Source of the DNA: Ascoidea asiatica
Lineage: Eukaryota > Ascomycota > Saccharomycetes > Ascoideales > Ascoideaceae
Reading direction: 5' to 3'
Assembly: GCA_001600695.1 (NCBI GenBank)
Contig: BCKQ01000001.1
Location: 437,916-501,915, forward strand
Length of the DNA: 64,000 nt
The first letter of the stretch is position 1, and every line of letters starts with the position of its first letter. The notes beneath the pieces are model-generated. The model searched no databases. It had not been told where the DNA came from and saw only the letters and a list, made by a program, of their open reading frames with translations. The position numbers were made by a program, and so were the translations under genes. Below, piece by piece: positions 20,523 through 31,647 of this stretch.

Positions 20523-21656
20523 TCACATGACTTCGTGGAGACCGAAAAGAACGGAAAAGACCGAAAGGGGGTATGTGCCCTCGGAACTGTCACCAGAATC
20601 ACCAGAATCACCAGAAGCAGCAGAATTGACAGCAGAATTGACAGCATTGGAGAAAAGAGGAAGATTATCAGAGAACTTTATTCTAGAGTAAGAGATGTAG
20701 TTATTGTTATCCATGGAAGAAGAGTTATTATTAGTGATTGAATTAGAATGATATGAAGATAAAGAAAGGTAATTATTTTGTAATTTGATGATATTTAATT
20801 TATCAAAATTTATACCAGTATTTATAAATAAATGATTATAAATTGAATCAATTAAAGATATTGGATGTTTATAATCTTGGGTATTATTTTGAATTAAAAG
20901 TTCATTTGTTTTTAATAAAATTATTGATTTTAAATCTATTGGTAAAATTTCAATATTTAAATTATTTAAATTATTTGAAATTGTTTTAATTTTATAAAAA
21001 ATTTTTAAAATTCCAAAATTTTTATAAATTTCAATATCTTCAATATTATTAAATTGATTATTAAAAGAAAATTGTAATAAAGAATTTAATAATTTATAAA
21101 TATGATTACTTGGAATAATTATTGATTTAATTGAATCAATATTATTATTATTATTATTATTATTGTCATTTATATCTTTTATATTAAAATTTTTATTAAT
21201 CCAATTCAATATAATTGAATTTAATTTAATTGAAGTAGTTTTAGATAATATTAAAGTTTTATTATTATTATTATTTTGAATAAATATAAATAATTGAATT
21301 TTAAAATTTATTTTTTTTGGAAATTTAATTATTAAAATATTTATTATATAAAATTTTTTAATAATTTCAATAATCTCAATTTTTAAATTTTTTTCAATTT
21401 CATTCCAATTTAATTCATTTTCTTTAATGAATTGATTATTAAATTTATAATTAAATAATGAATTTGATTTATTAAGTAAAATTAAATTATCTTTTTTTTC
21501 AAAATTTTTTTTTAAAAATTTTAAAATTAATTTTTTTAATGAATTTAATTTTAATTCATTAAAATTTTTTAATTTATTTATAATTTGAATATTATTTGAT
21601 TTATATAATTTGAATGTATTATTATAAAGATGATTTGACATATTTTTGTTCTTCAA
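20523..21656 (-). CDS. Uncharacterised Asn/Ile/Leu-rich protein, possibly CENP-N/Chl4-like
   Basis: The 377-residue protein is extremely rich in Asn, Ile, Leu and Lys, with no enzyme motif. Met6 is an alternative start. The order of elements (helical N-terminus, then a strand-rich block FKIQLFIFIQ... near 120, then PSNHIYKLLNSLL near 185 and SLIDSIYNHLF near 275) loosely recalls the kinetochore protein Chl4/CENP-N, but I regard this as a guess. The last 45 or so residues (repeats of VNSA and GDSGDS, ending FGLHEVM) are encoded by GC-rich DNA unlike the rest. They overlap a Cbf1-type site at the stop codon, which suggests read-out into the promoter of the downstream F-box gene. Confidence 0.5.
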   Translation of the reverse strand: MKNKNMSNHLYNNTFKLYKSNNIQIINKLKNFNELKLNSLKKLILKFLKKNFEKKDNLILLNKSNSLFNYKFNNQFIKENELNWNEIEKNLKIEIIEIIKKFYIINILIIKFPKKINFKIQLFIFIQNNNNNKTLILSKTTSIKLNSIILNWINKNFNIKDINDNNNNNNNNIDSIKSIIIPSNHIYKLLNSLLQFSFNNQFNNIEDIEIYKNFGILKIFYKIKTISNNLNNLNIEILPIDLKSIILLKTNELLIQNNTQDYKHPISLIDSIYNHLFINTGINFDKLNIIKLQNNYLSLSSYHSNSITNNNSSSMDNNNYISYSRIKFSDNLPLFSNAVNSAVNSAASGDSGDSGDSSEGTYPLSVFSVLFGLHEVM

Positions 21657-22982
21657 TTGATGATTATTTATTCAATAACAATAACAATAACAATAACTTA
21701 TCCAATACCTTTATTTATTTGTTTGTTTATTTATTTATTTGTTTATTTACCTTTAGATTATTATATCCGTGTTTATTTTCAGATCCGTATTCTTGGTATC
21801 TGATCCTGACACGGATTCTCCAGTCCGCAGAGTCCACTTTCGCGGGTCTCCTTCGAGTCTGATAAAAAATCAAAAGTTTTGTATTTTGGCATTTGTAACC
21901 ATCAAAACAATTCAAAACAATTCAAAACAATTCAAAACAATTCAATGAATGCTTTACTTCAGTAACAAAAAAGAAAGAAACAGAAACAGAATCAGTTCTA
22001 GTTACTTTGATTCTTTCATAAGCTTCAATCACTTTGTATTTTATTTTGTTTCAAATTCTTTATCACTTATTTTCTTTTCAATTTTATTCTTTTTAATAAT
22101 AATAATTTATAAAAAAACCAAGAAAACTAATAATTGTCACTTTAATGAATAATTCAAATTTTAAAAATGAATTAATATTTATTATTATTCTTCATTATTT
22201 GACAGGAATTTGTATTGATTTTATTAATTAACTCAATAATTTATTTATAATTAAATAAAGGGTCCTTTTTATATATCACTTTAATTCAAATAAATCTTTA
22301 TTTAATATATTATATTACTTATTAATAATGATTATTTCAATTACTAATTATAAAATAGGGGTGAATTAATCATATGTAATGTTACCCTAATTTAATCTAA
22401 TTAAATTTTTTTCTATTTATTTACTTTTTATCTCGTTATCAATGAATTTAATTATTTAAAATAAACCAATTAAATTAAAACATTCCGGATCTAAATCAGA
22501 CTAATTTTAAAAATATAATTATAAAATGTTTTTTTTATCTTTAGTATGAAATAAATTCAAAGGCACCATTTTATTCATAATTAAATACAAATTTATATAT
22601 TCAATAAAATGGAGTACATAAATATTACTTATCAAATTATTATCAAATTATTATCAAATTATTTAAATAATATTGGCTTATTCATTAACAAGTCTTATCA
22701 CTAATTACCATATTAGATATAAAATATGCTTTTGAAAACATTATAATCTTGGCAATTTTATATAAATATTGTATATATATATATATATAATAATTGTCTT
22801 TTAAATGTCTTAATAAATAAATGACATAAAAACCATTACTTTCCTCAATTACTTCAATTTCAACATCAAATTCTTTATACAAAATTCACTTATTATTATA
22901 TTCAATATATAATATATAATATATAATATATAATATATAATATATAATATACATACAACATAAGAACTAAAAGAATTAAATA
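21657..22982. promoter_or_regulatory. Divergent intergenic region upstream of the amino-acid/GABA permease
   Basis: No gene is seen. A small GC-rich patch at 21760-21870 contains ATCCGT at 21765-21770 and 21783-21788 and ACGGAT at 21811-21816, words also clustered in the 16.4-kb island. An 11-bp aaaacaattca array lies at about 21902-21943. The rest is AT-rich. A 7-bp ATATAAT array at about 22905-22949 lies shortly before the permease start codon. Confidence 0.5.
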
Positions 22983-24629
22983 ATGGGAAAAGATATTGAG
23001 AAAATAACTACAAATATTTCAAATGGTGTTAAATTAGATCAAGATGCTGCAGTTTTAGCAGATTGTGGTTATAAACAAGAATTCACCAGAGGTTATAATT
23101 TCTTATCAACTTTTTCTTTTGCATTATCAATATCTGGTTTAATGGGTACAATCTCAATAACTTTTTTATATCCTTTATGGTCTGGAGGTCCAGCTGCTGC
23201 AATTTGGTGTTGGTTTATTGGTTCAATTGGATGTCTTTGTATTGCATGGTCTGTAGCTCATATAACTTCATGTTTTCCAACTTCTGGTGGTATGTATTTT
23301 ACTTTATCAAAAGTTGTACCAAAAAAATATGTTCCAATAGCATGTTGGATTGATGGTTGGTTATATTTAACTGGTGTTATTACTGGTGTTACAAGTACTG
23401 ATTTTGGTGCTTCAACTTTATTATTAGCTATAATTTCAATGAATTCAAATTATTCATATATACCAACAAAAGGTCAAACAACTGCAGTTGCAATTTTAAT
23501 TATGATCACTCATGGTCTTATAAATTCATTACCAAATAAAGTTTTATCATCAATAACAAAATATTATTGTTTTATAAATATTGGTACAACAATTGCTTTA
23601 ATTATACATTTATTAATTAAATGTCCAAATATTAATACAAAAGAATTTACTTTCACAAAAGTTATTAATTCAACAGGTTGGAAAAATGATGGATGGGCAT
23701 TTTTATTTGGATTTTTAAATGTTTCTTGGGTTATGACATGTTATGATTCTGCTTCAAGAATTTCAGAAGAAACTCATAATGCTGCATATCTTACACCATT
23801 AGCTATAGCAAGTGCATTAACTACAACTGCAATTCTTGGTTGGATTTTAGTTATTGTTTTTACATTATGTATGGGAGATAATATTGAATTAATTTTAAAT
23901 ACTACAAGTGGTCAACCAATTGTTGAAGTTTATACATATGCAATGGGTAAAACTTCTGCAACAGCATATTTATCATTAGCATTTATTATTGTTTGGTTTT
24001 GTGGAGCAGTGGCAACATGTTCAACTTCAAGAGGTATTTGGTCATTTGCAAGAGATAAAGGTTTACCATATTATAAAATTTGGAGTAAAATTGATAAAAA
24101 AACTGGTGTACCTTTAAATTCACTTTGGTTATTAATTTTAATTATGTGTCTTTTAACATTAATTAATTTAGGTTCAACAATTGCAATGAATGCAATTTTT
24201 TCTGCATGTGCTATTGCTACAGATTGGTCATATGTTGTAGTTATTGGATGTTTTATAATGAATTCTAAAAAAATGAATATTATTGATGGACCATTTTCAT
24301 TAGGAAAATTTTGTTTACCAGTTATGATTTTTTCATGTATTTGGACATTATTTGTTTCAATTGTATTTATATTCCCAAATTATATGCCAGTAACAAAAGA
24401 AAATATGAATTATACAGTGGTAATTTTAGGTGCAGTATTTATTGGAGCTGGTGGTTGGTGGGTTCTAAGTGCTAAAAATTGGTATAAAGGACCAATTTCA
24501 AATGTTGATGAAGAATATACTAATGAATTAGAACCAATATTATCTGAAAAAGCTACAAAAATTTCAATTAATGGAATTAGTAAACAAAGTAATGTAGATG
24601 AACCATCAGGAGAAAAATCAAGTCAATAA
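22983..24629 (+). CDS. APC-superfamily permease (GABA/choline/polyamine type, UGA4-like)
   Basis: This integral membrane transporter of 548 residues has about 12 helices. It carries the signatures of the fungal Uga4/Hnm1/Tpo5/Bio5 branch: YKQEFTRGYNFLSTFSFALSI before helix 1, then LYPLWSGGPAAAIWCWFIGS, CFPTSGGMYF, and SYDSA-type segment CYDSASRISEETHNA in the middle. The conserved RGIWSFARDKGLPYYKIWSKID lies before helix 9. The branch imports small cationic or zwitterionic nitrogen compounds. GABA, choline, polyamine or 7-keto-8-aminopelargonate are all possible, so no gene symbol is given. The cytosolic C-tail is Ser/Glu-rich. The codon texture and length are normal. Confidence 0.85.
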   Translation: MGKDIEKITTNISNGVKLDQDAAVLADCGYKQEFTRGYNFLSTFSFALSISGLMGTISITFLYPLWSGGPAAAIWCWFIGSIGCLCIAWSVAHITSCFPTSGGMYFTLSKVVPKKYVPIACWIDGWLYLTGVITGVTSTDFGASTLLLAIISMNSNYSYIPTKGQTTAVAILIMITHGLINSLPNKVLSSITKYYCFINIGTTIALIIHLLIKCPNINTKEFTFTKVINSTGWKNDGWAFLFGFLNVSWVMTCYDSASRISEETHNAAYLTPLAIASALTTTAILGWILVIVFTLCMGDNIELILNTTSGQPIVEVYTYAMGKTSATAYLSLAFIIVWFCGAVATCSTSRGIWSFARDKGLPYYKIWSKIDKKTGVPLNSLWLLILIMCLLTLINLGSTIAMNAIFSACAIATDWSYVVVIGCFIMNSKKMNIIDGPFSLGKFCLPVMIFSCIWTLFVSIVFIFPNYMPVTKENMNYTVVILGAVFIGAGGWWVLSAKNWYKGPISNVDEEYTNELEPILSEKATKISINGISKQSNVDEPSGEKSSQ

Positions 24630-24851
24630 ATTTGAAAATATATAAATTACCTAAATTTTTTTTTTTTTATCTTTTTCTTTCCTTGCTAGTTCAATCATTC
24701 AATACTTTTTTCTATATTTTAATAAATATTGTATATACAGTATTTATTTCTTTAATAATATAAAATACACCTTCCTAATTCAGACAGGTCTGTATACAAA
24801 AATAGAATTGAGACCATTTTACTGGGACTTCTAAAATGTTTCCACCACACT

Positions 24852-24987
24852 GGATCTACCAACATTACGGGTCTACCAACAAATTGGATCTACCAACATT
24901 ATGGATCTACCAGCTTAGTGGATCTGCCAGCATCATGGATCTACCACTATAATGGATCTACCAACACATTGGATCTACCAGCTTAGT
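24852..24987. repeat. 17-bp minisatellite, eight units
   Basis: Eight consecutive units of exactly 17 bp share the consensus ggatctaccaacattat, with substitutions only and no indels. Units 4 and 8 are identical (ggatctaccagcttagt). The period is not a multiple of three, so it is not coding. Confidence 0.95.
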
Positions 24988-25163
24988 GGATTGAATGGAT
25001 TTTTCTATTCAATCCGCTCCGGTCTCCGTGTCCCATCCTTTTCCGGATCTGCTGCTTCCTTCCCCGGCTCTAACGCTCAGCGCTCCTTCTCAACGTTTTT
25101 GTCCTGGAAGAAAACAGTCAACAAACAAATGCTGAGAGATTGAAATAGCTTTAAAGCTCCATG

Positions 25164-25199
25164 GAAAACAGCTTTGAAAACAGCTTTGAAAACAGCTTT
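25164..25199. repeat. 12-bp tandem repeat, three exact units
   Basis: Three exact copies of gaaaacagcttt stand in the GC-richer part of the RasGEF upstream region. Confidence 0.9.
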
Positions 25200-25796
25200 G
25201 GGAATATCTCTGAGAATGTTTTCTTTCTTTCCTTCTTTCGTTGTTTCTCGCTACTCATTTCTTATTACTTTATTTATTTATCTTCCATAGTCTTGAAATT
25301 TCAACAATGCAACAATCAAAGAATGGGAGAATGAATTAATAATGAATTAATAATGAATCAATAATGAAATATCTAGAGAATTGAACAATTAATCAATTAA
25401 ATCATTAGTTAAATAACATTATACTTTAAACTTTATCAACGTATCTTAATTCCACCTTTTTTTTATTTTTTTTTTTATTTTGGTTTTTTATTTTGGGTTT
25501 TTAATTATTTTTTTTCACCAGAGTAATAATAAAAGAAAAAACCATTTCAAATTAATCTGATCAGATTAAGTTAATTCCCGATTAGTATATGTATATATTT
25601 TCCTCAATTAAACCAATTATTAGTATTTCTCAACAACTTCACAATTGAATTGAATTGAATTAAAAATCAATTGAATTGAATTGAATTGAACTAAAGTGAA
25701 TTCACTTCAATTGATTTGATTTGAGTCTTTTTACTTTTCACGTTCACCTTATTTTTTAATTAATCGATAAAAATAAATAAACTCAAGAAAGTAAAC

Positions 25797-25835
<39 letters not shown>

Positions 25836-25901
25836 GGGTCATATTGAAGATCATTTTTACTCTTTCAAGGATCTATATTCATTTTTTTTTTTTTCATAAA
25901 A

Positions 25902-28900
25902 ATGAGTCTGAATATAAATATTTTATATCTGAATAATTCTAATAAAAAATCTATAAATCCATATTATATTAATAGTCCTTCAAAAAATATTGAAATTGGT
26001 ATTGTTGGTACTTCATCTTTTTTAAATAATAATAACAATAATAATAATAATAATAATAAATATAAAATAAGAAATAGAAGATTACTGGAAAATAATAAAA
26101 AAAGAGAATCAACTTCAACTCTTAAAGGTTTTTCATCTGATTTAAATTTAAATTCATTATCAAATATAAATTCAAATAATTTATCATATTCAAATAGTAT
26201 AGATAATGATAATATAGAATATAATCAAAATCAATATAATTATTATGAAAATAATAATACTTCAAATTCTTCAAATCAATCTCAATCTTCAAATCAATCT
26301 TCAATTTCTTCTTTTGATTTTAAATCTGCAACTTCTGATAATTATTCAATTCCACAATCTTCTTCAATATTTAATAAAACTGAACCTTCATATACAAGTG
26401 TAATTCCAATTCATGATTTATCTTTTTCAAAATTAACTTTAAATTCAAAATCAAGTTCTTTTAGTCTTGCTTTATCTAATTTTTCAAATAATAATAATAA
26501 TAATAATATTAATATTAATAATCATGATTATAAATTTAGTCAAGATTCAAAACAATCTGGTTTTTTCAGTAATATTAATGATAATAAAACAAATGAAATA
26601 ATAAATAAATTCTTTAATGAATCTGAAATTAAAAAAAATGAAAAATATTTAACTTGTTTTATGAAAGCAAAATCTACTTTTAATCCAATTCAAATTAATC
26701 AATCTCAAAATTATATTCCATTTAATAAAAATGATATTATTTTTATACATAAATTAAGTTCAAATTCTAAAATTGCTTTTGCAACAATTATAAATAATTT
26801 ATCAAAAGGTTGGATTCCAATCTCAAAACAATTTTTTTTACCAATAATTTCTTTAAAAAATTTAAATTTAAGAATTTATCCAAATGATAATATAAATTCA
26901 TTTATTAATATTAATTCAAATAATTCTATAAATATTTCAAATAAATTTAATTCATTTATTGAATTTTCATATTCTTTTATTTGTATAAAATTATTATTAA
27001 TTTCAACTTCAAAAACTTTATTATTACAAAAAAAATTATTAAAATTAAATCCAATAAAATTAATTAATTATTTAAATGAAAATATTAATGAAATTAAATC
27101 TTCAATTCAATATCTTTTACAAATTACAAATTGTTCTTCAAGATCTGATTATTTAGTTTCTAATTTTAATAAACTTCATGAAATTAGAAAAAAATTATTA
27201 TCAAATTGGTATAAATTAATGATTTTTAATAAAAAATATAATAATCAAAATTATATTAAAAAAATTATTTCTAAATTTAATATTTTAGAAAATTTATTAT
27301 TTAAATTATTAAATTCTTCAATTGATTTTTTAATAATTTGGGGTGAAAATAATGATAAAATTTATAAAATTTCAAATAATTTTGAAAATTTTAATATTGA
27401 AAAACAAATTTCAAATCAAAATAATGTTAAAACTCCAAAAAATAATCAAAAAATTAATTTTGATCTTGATTTAATAAATCCTCAATTAATAAAACCTAGA
27501 TCTAATTCTCATTCTGATAATTATTCTGATCATCATTTTAAACATAATTCCCAAAATAACACTAGAAATAATAATAGACATAATTCTCAACATAATTCTA
27601 GGCATAATTCTAAACGTAATTCTCAACAAAGTCCTCAACAAAGTTCTCAAAGAAACTCCCAGTTTCAATATCAATCTCAATATCAATATCAATCAAGATC
27701 AATATCTCAACTACAATTGCAATTACAATCACAATTACAAAATGAAAGTCAAAATGAAAATCAATCATCATTTCATCAACAACTTTCACCACCAATAGCA
27801 CCTTTTCAAAGAGAATCTAAATCTGAACCAAGAAAAAGTGTAAATTATTCAAATAGACAAAGAAATAAAACTGTAAATTCAACTTTTACTGTACCAACTC
27901 CAAGAAAATTAGCAAAACCACCAATGATAAAAACTATTAAAAAAGCATCATCAACACCAAATCTTTTAGCTGAACAATTAAGAAAAAATCAAAATGGATT
28001 TAATGAAAATAATTTTAATGATAATACCAAAAGGAAAACTATAACAAAAGAAAATATAATATATTTAAAAACTCCACCAATGGCAAGACAAAGATTGATT
28101 GAAATAAATTATTTATTAATTCAATATTTAAGTTTAATGTTAGGAAGATTAGATATGATTGAAAATAATAATGTTGCTTGTGAATTATTAGAAGTTATAG
28201 TATTTCAAATAATATTATTATTAAGAGAAGTTTTATTTGTTGGAAAATCTGCTTCAATATTATTAAATTTAGCTGATTATACATTAGATAGTTCTTTAGA
28301 AAATCTTTTAACTTTAGTAACAGAATTAGTTTCTGCAGTAAAATTCTTAGTAACAAAAACAATTCTAGAAGAAAATCCAACACCATTAACTAAATTATAT
28401 TCTAGAAAAATTATAGAAAATTTACCAGAAATTACAACTACTTCTTATTTCTATTCACTTGAAGGTCTTAAACTTATAAGTATTGTATCAAAAATGATTA
28501 ATTCTGCTTCAAGTTCATTAAAAAGTTGTAGTGGATTATTAGATTTAACTGGAGATTTTGAACTTGATTATAATAGAAGTCATCCTGATTTTAATGAAAT
28601 GAAAATAACTCCTCAAGAATTTGTAAGGCAATGCTCTCTTGGATTATTAGAAAGTATCAAAAGTCAATCAAATCATAGACAAGAAGATGAGGATGAGGAT
28701 GAGGATGAGGATGAAGATGAAGATGAAGATGAAGATGAGGATGAAGATGAAGATGATCTGGATCAAGAAGAAAATAATGAAAATGAACAAAGCTTTAGAA
28801 ATCATATTAACTATAACAATTCTGGTAATAGAAGAGAAAGTGCTTATTATCAAACTACAATCTCTTCACTAGAAAATCATTCTTTAAATAAAGAATCTGT

Positions 28901-30032
28901 AAAATATTCAAATGTTAGATCAGGAGATAATGATATTAGAAGATTATCAATTTCTCAAGCTGGAACTAATTTAATCAAACAAGTATTACCAGAATTTAAT
29001 CATTCTTCACCATATACAGTACGAACATCAGCATTTGAATTATTTAAAGATTCACCAATTCAACAAGATAAAGAACTTAAAACTAAAGAATTTTCAGTTG
29101 ATAATGAGATTTTATTAGATGATAATGGAAATTTACTTGGAGCTACATTTAGAGCTTTAGTTTATTTATTAGTTAATGAATTACATAAACCAGATAAATT
29201 TTATCTTTCAACATTTTTTTTAACATTTCGAATATATTCAACACCAGCAGATTTAATTGAAGAATTAATTAAAAGATTTGATGTTAATAATAAAGAAAAA
29301 ACAATTTTAATTTCAGAAAATGAATTTGAGAAAAAAAATCAAAACATTTATGAAAATAATAATAAATTTGAAGATTCAGATGATATGGTTAATATTGAAA
29401 GTCTTAAAGATTATTCAGTATTTGATTCAAGAATTAAGAATAGAAGAAAATTAATTTTAAATGTATTTAGTATATGGTTAGAAAGTTATTGGGATTATAA
29501 AGTTGATTATACATTATTACCTACAATAATTAATTTTTTAAATGAAAGTGCAATGAATTGTTGTAAAGAATTAGTTTATCCAATTCTTGAAATTTGTGCA
29601 AAATTGGCATCTGATCATCCATTTAAAAAAATAGCGTTAAATTTAAATAATAATGGAATTAAAAAAATTGGAAATCAAATTATTAAAAGAAGAATTGGAC
29701 AAATTGGAGAAGTTGATTTGATTGGAAATGAAGGAAATGGAAATGGAAATGGAAATGGAAATGTAAATGAAATCGTAAACATAAATAAAAGAAATATGAA
29801 TACAAATATATATAATAATGGATTACCAACTAAAGAACAAAATTTATCATCAATAAGTTTAAGAGTTAAATCATCATTATCATCAAAATTATCACTGATG
29901 AAATATTTTTCAGGAATTTTAAATAAAAATCAATTGAATGAAATTGAGAAATATATAATGATATTTAGAAATATTTATGGTAAATTATGGAATCCAGATT
30001 TTGTTAAACCAGAAATTTTACTACCAAAAGTT

Positions 30033-30123
<91 letters not shown>

Positions 30124-30956
30124 TAATTGAAAATTCAAGTATAAGTTATTATCCATTAGATTTAATACAATTAATTGATTCATGGTTTAATATATGTATA
30201 AAGAAATATGAATTAAAATTTTCAACAAGAAATAGTAATTTTAGTTATAATTGTAAATTTAAAATAAAATTATTAGAAATTAATTGTATGGAACTTTCAA
30301 AACAATTAACAATAATTGAATCAAAAATTTTTATTTCAATTGAATCTGAAGAATTACTTAATGAAAATTTTATTTTTAAAAATTTAAAAAAAGAAAAAAG
30401 TAAAAATATTGAAAAATCAATATTATTTACAAATTTATTAAGTGAATATGTTATTGAAAGTATTTTAGAAAATGGATTAAATTTAAAAGAAAGAATAAAT
30501 AATTTAAAATATTGGATAAAAGTTTCATATTGTTGTTTAATTTTAAGAAATTTTAATTCATTAGCAGGTATTATGACAATTTTACAAAGTTCTTCAATAA
30601 CAAGATTACATAAAATTTGGGGAGGTATAAATTCTAAATATATTGAAATGTATAATTATTTAATTTCAATTATTCAACCAGATAAAAATTTTTATATTTA
30701 TAGAAGTAAATTAAAGAAATATTTAAATTTTTCAAAAGATGAGAATTATATTAAATTACCTTTAATTCCATATATAAATTTATATTTAAAGGATATAATT
30801 TTTATTAATGAAGGTAATTCCAATTATAGAAAAATTAATGGATATTTAAAATTAATAAATTTTGATAAACATTTGAAAATTGTTAAAATTTTATCAGAAA
30901 TTGAACAATTTCAAGTTAATTATTCTTCAACATATAATATTATAAATATTAATAAT

Positions 30957-30993
<37 letters not shown>

Positions 30994-31448
30994 GTAATGG
31001 TGATGATAAACATTTGAATCAAACAAATGAGATCAATGATGAAATGAATAATAAGAATAAATATAAAAATAAGAATAAAAGCAGAGATTCTTTATATGAA
31101 GTTGCAAGATCTCATTCTTTTAAAGATATTCCTATGGGAAATAATCATGAAGAGTTTTCATCAAATAATCTTAAAAATAATCAGCAACAAAACCAGCATA
31201 ATCATCACCATTCACATCATCATCATCATCATAATAATCATACTATCAGTAGTAAAAGCAATAAAAGCAATAAAAGTAATAAAAGTAATAAAAATAACAA
31301 TGATATTTCAATGGATTCAATCAGTCAATTGCAAGAATTAATCTTGATTCAATTCTTGGAGGTTCACAGTTTCTTTTTAAAAGACCAGGATCGGATGTGG
31401 ACGCTCAGTTTTAACATTGAACAGCAGGGAAAAAGTCACCACCCGTGA
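25902..31448 (+). CDS. CDC25: Ras guanine-nucleotide exchange factor, CDC25-type
   Basis: Activator of Ras in the cAMP/PKA pathway, at the plasma membrane. The 1848 residues comprise a disordered Ser/Asn-rich N-terminus and an SH3-like domain (about 248-312, ending NNLSKGWIPISKQFFLP). Then come a Gln/Ser/His-rich linker (about 530-640), a helical region (about 725-880) and an acidic Glu-Asp repeat (about 928-953). A RasGEF-N domain starts near 1070 (NGNLLGATFRALVYLLVNE). The catalytic RasGEF domain covers roughly 1410-1848, with FNSLAGIMTILQSSSITRLHKIW and LPLIPYINLYLKDIIFINEGN. A poly-Asn run sits just before the catalytic domain (about 1378-1406). About 115 residues of Asn/His/Ser-Lys-rich sequence interrupt the domain before its last helices. 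The N-terminal SH3 favours Cdc25 over Bud5 or Lte1. S. cerevisiae Cdc25 is 1589 residues. Confidence 0.82.
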
Positions 31449-31647
31449 AAAAGAAGGTTTATATTTTGTATTTTATTATATTTTATATTTTATATTTTAT
31501 TATATTTTAGGTAAATGATCAAAAATAGAAGTGATTGATTTCAGAAGGTTTATATATGAAATTATATTGGCGGTTAAGTTTTAATTATTGAAATTGTATA
31601 TTTAAAGTTGAATTGAATAATAAAATAGTAAAATAATAAAAAAAACA

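Larger units (their letters stand above)
24630..25901. other. Intergenic region upstream of the RasGEF gene, with minisatellite
   Basis: No gene is seen. A GC-richer stretch at 24780-25240 holds a 17-bp minisatellite and a 12-bp triplet repeat, annotated separately. The rest is AT-rich with T-runs, GAATT repeats (about 25640-25690) and an AAT microsatellite (about 25798-25834). A frame at 24952-25143 is part of the minisatellite flank and is not supported as a gene. Confidence 0.6.

Noticed and set aside
30034-30120. Long AAT run as a possible assembly artefact or non-coding microsatellite
   Set aside because: It stays in frame within the RasGEF gene and many proteins here carry similar runs, so a genuine poly-Asn tract is the simpler reading. 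The exact length may still be wrong.
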